From Triops longicaudatus (taxonomy: Eukaryota; Arthropoda; Branchiopoda; Notostraca; Triopsidae), in the NCBI GenBank assembly GCA_022885665.1, contig JAGQDJ010000002.1:1-64000 (forward strand): a stretch of 64,000 nucleotides of DNA, read 5' to 3'. Position numbers and translations under genes: made by a program. The stretch's first letter is position 1, and each line of letters opens with the position of its first letter. Below are positions 61,391 to 64,000 of the stretch, piece by piece. The notes under the pieces were generated by a model that searched no databases, was not told the DNA's origin, and saw only the letters and a list, made by a program, of their open reading frames with translations.

Positions 61391-61699
61391 AAATTTCCGT
61401 TGCCTCTGACATAAAATGAGTTGAGTGCTGGAAAGACTTTCGGGTTGGATACAATGATTTGAGTATCGAAATGGACTTGGGTTTGGCTTAAATAGTGAAG
61501 AAAATGTGCACGTTCTTTGTTTAATCTGAGACAGTCGAGTAACAGGTGACGGAGGTCTTGTTTATCCCAAGATTTTGATTCGAAGTGATTCAGCAACGAC
61601 CTTTCAAGAAATAGGTCTAGCAGCGGCAGTCCTATTTCCACCTCCAGTGCTGTGGAAGGTGTCGATGGTAAGGCCCCTTCAATTGTAAGCAGACCCTTT
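61391..61699 (-). CDS. Isolated exon of an unrecognised gene
   Basis: A 309-nt minus-strand segment, open throughout, between a TATATAG acceptor and a strong AATTT|GTAAGTAA donor. Entry and exit phases are both 2, as for a symmetric internal exon. The 102 residues are Leu-rich and helical-looking (EVEIGLPLLDLFLERSLLNH, DKQDLRHLLLDCLRLNKER, FDTQIIVSNPKVFPALN). I do not recognise the family. No phase-matched partner exon was found in the flanks; they may be short or outside the window. A chance ORF is possible but the splice context argues against it. Confidence 0.45.
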
Positions 61700-62542
61700 C
61701 TATATAAGTGCATAAGGGGTGTTAGCCTTGAGGTGGAAATATTGCTTCATGCAGGGTATGCGTAGCGGGTTTTCGAGATTACAGTAGCTTTAAAAAGGGT
61801 TCGAAGCTGTTTAAAGGTACCCGATTTGGAATTTTTTTTTAAGATTAGCAATTCTTTGAAGAATCCCGTTGCACTGCGCCGCTAGACTTGTGATGGTTCC
61901 ACTTTAAGCGAGAGATATAAGTAACCCCAAGATAACGCACTGAATCCTACAGTGATATTTCAAACGAGTGATCGCTAGCAAAGATGAGGTGTTAATAATT
62001 GCAAACACAGGACTTCATTTTTTGGCCAGACTTCGCTGCAGACCGATTGATTCAAAACAAATCAGAATTTATATAGGAGTCGTTGAGCTATTTTTTTTCG
62101 ACTAGCTACATTTTTTAAAAAAATAAATTGAACGTAGTCTATAATAACTTACATCTTATTTTCTCTTATGACCTTAATAAGCTCATTTCAAGCTTTGCGT
62201 TTTTGTAGAGTGAAAAAGATAGGCTGACTGCGTCATAGGTTCCTGCTGAAAAATATTATCTAGATTCCCATTGACATTTTTAGAAAGAAGTTGCCATCTT
62301 TATTTCGGCATCCAAATCTTCTAGTGTGAAAATCTTTCCAATTTTCATCTCAAACAGTTAATGTAAATCAAGTGTAAGTTCAACTCGCTTATAAAAAAGA
62401 GTTGTCGAACTTGACCAACTCCTAAACGCACCAAAAAATGGGCTTAATACGGACTTACGTGCACATCAACTCCAATTCCGTACAAGCCTAGTTTTGACAC
62501 ATTTCCTGGTAACAAGAATTTCTATTGCGTGGGCGCTACCCA

Positions 62543-62567
62543 GGGGGGGTGGGGGGGGGGTGGGGGG
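62543..62567 (+). repeat. G-run cluster next to a MITE-like end
   Basis: Runs of 7, 10 and 6 G separated by single T bases form a potential G-quadruplex. They directly follow GTGGGCGCTACCCAG, which resembles the CGTACCCAGGGG end of the MITEs at 15615 and 60140, so the run may be an expanded transposon terminus. Confidence 0.55.
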
Positions 62568-63100
62568 CACGGGCATCATATTCTTAGTAAAACAAAAATA
62601 CCTCCACTGTCCTACTTGATAAGAGCCGGAATCAAGTAAAAGTCAATAAAATATGTAATTGAGGCAAGCCTAAGCTACATTCATTTTATGAGCAACAACT
62701 ACTCTTCATATATCCAAACTCGGAAGTTGCATACTCCTTCTCCTTTCGTCATAAACGAAGTTTTGCTTCGCATTTTCCAAATATAAAACTATCTTAAAAA
62801 TAAACAAATCACGATTTTTTTAAAAAAAAAAACGAAACATTACCCATCCATAATTCAGTTTCAAAACTACACCCAATAAAACAAGTCACGAAGAAAAGTT
62901 CACATACAAGAAACCAAAAAATGTTCCTCCGAAACATTTAAAAACAGGATAATGCATGTCACCCGTTTTCGTAAACATACATGGCTACCATAAAACAGTC
63001 AAACAACAACAAAATATATATAAAATAAATAACCAAAAGACGAAATAACTACACTTCTATCAGAATGACACAAACTTTTTCTTTTTACTTGATTGTAAAA

Positions 63101-63287
63101 TTAGGGGAGTAATTTATCACCAAGAAAAATCGAAAATTCACCGGCCAATCTACATTATCACGACGAATGCATTATTGGCTAGTACTGAAAATACGCGTTG
63201 AAAACGCCGCCAATAATGCACTCGTCGTGATAACGTAGATTGACCGGTAAATTTTCTATTTTTCTTGGCAATTAATTACTCACCTGA
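63101..63287. mobile_element. Palindromic MITE (about 187 bp)
   Basis: Two arms of about 75-78 bp are near-perfect inverted repeats around a 29-bp spacer (63180-63208). Matching blocks include CCAAGAAAAAT, CACCGGCCAATCTAC against TACCGGTCAATCTAC, and TATCACGACGA(A/G)TGCATTATTGGC. Arm identity is high, so insertion or turnover is recent. No target duplication could be fixed with confidence, and the superfamily is not clear. Confidence 0.8.
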
Positions 63288-64000
63288 TGTGGATAGAAGT
63301 GCAATTATTTGCTCTTTTGATTATTTATTTTATAATTTTTCTTTTGTGTTTTGCCTGTTTTGGGATAGCCATATATATTTATGAAATGTGTGAAATGAAC
63401 GTATGGAACGTATTTTCCTGTTTCTAAAGGTTTCGGAGAATCATTTTTGCTTTCTTGTATACAATGGATCCCCATAAAACGACCTGATCTGTTCCCGGAT
63501 GGCGTGCGCTGTAGGGTAGGAAGCGTTCGTTGTGCGAAGTGCTACTGGTCACACTTACATATTTTACACCCAAAATTGTGCGCTCTCTCCTCTCCCCTCA
63601 ACTAGTTGATTTATAATTTTCAATTCAATATTTAATGCATTTTAATAAATCTTTAAAATCTTTGAAACATTTTACTTTTAAGTAAAAACTACACTGCTTA
63701 TGAAATTCTATTACAATAACACCAACAAAAAAAGCATCCTTTGAATTCCTTTAGATCGTTCCAACTATTCTGCCTGCTAAATTTTTTTTTAGTATTTTTG
63801 TCTATAAAAAGGCTTCAATTGTTTAACTGAAGTCAACCGATCTCGTTAAATCTGCGAATGATATATTTTATGCATCTGCTATCAAAAGATACGTAGAAGC
63901 GATGCGATATGATCGCAATGAATCACTTGGAATCACAACTGTAACACCTTTTGTGGAATTTTTCTGAGGGCCCTGGTATTTGTGCCCATAACATAGGAGA

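Larger units (their letters stand above)
61700..64000. other. Non-coding stretch to right edge
   Basis: 2.3 kb, very AT-rich. It holds the G-run cluster (62543-62567) and the palindromic MITE (63101-63287). No gene recognised; no ORF above 60 codons of interest. Confidence 0.45.

Overview
The window is nuclear DNA of an invertebrate animal, not bacterial or viral. The genes are split by GT-AG introns, the DNA is AT-rich, and the recognisable products are metazoan: a FASTK-family mitochondrial RNA-binding protein, a THSD1-type receptor, B4GAT1, NFXL1 and a secreted lipase. A short TTAGG-type telomere-like tract and the style of the lipase lean towards an arthropod or other protostome, but I cannot name the taxon. 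Exon borders were set by hand from splice sites, reading-frame phase and homology recalled from memory. Where I say phases agree, I counted the bases.

Layout. 1-655 (minus): degenerate sushi/CCP exons that run off the left edge, joined in an open frame to an exon resembling anaphase-promoting complex subunit 1. 3374-5682 (plus): FASTK-domain gene in four exons. 8076-12037 (plus): THSD1 homologue in seven exons with an added CUB-like domain. 12149-13713 (minus): B4GAT1 in three exons, tail-to-tail with THSD1 at 111 bp. 15141-24446 (minus): a conserved-looking gene of unknown identity in three or four exons. 28221-29477 (minus): one long exon of a Ser/Gly-rich, probably phospho-regulated protein. 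46576-53264 (minus): NFXL1, thirteen exons. 56383-58288 (minus): secreted lipase with an intact catalytic triad and a TATA box. 61391-61699 (minus): an isolated unidentified exon.

Between the genes lie long AT-rich stretches with transposon debris: three hAT-like elements with terminal inverted repeats, one with a near-perfect 8-bp target duplication; a 187-bp palindromic MITE; a decayed jockey-type LINE lacking most of its reverse transcriptase; a probable solo LTR with a 4-bp target duplication; two diverged copies of a CAGGGG-ended MITE; and several GATC-rich dispersed repeats.

The genes do not form a pathway. They are independent housekeeping or cell-surface genes: mitochondrial RNA handling (FASTK), Golgi glycan synthesis (B4GAT1), membrane signalling or adhesion (THSD1), zinc-finger regulation (NFXL1) and lipid hydrolysis. 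I found no convincing new multi-gene system. The most unusual items are the APC1/CCP junction, the CUB insertion in THSD1, the CCP modules that both lack the third cysteine, and the unidentified four-exon gene.
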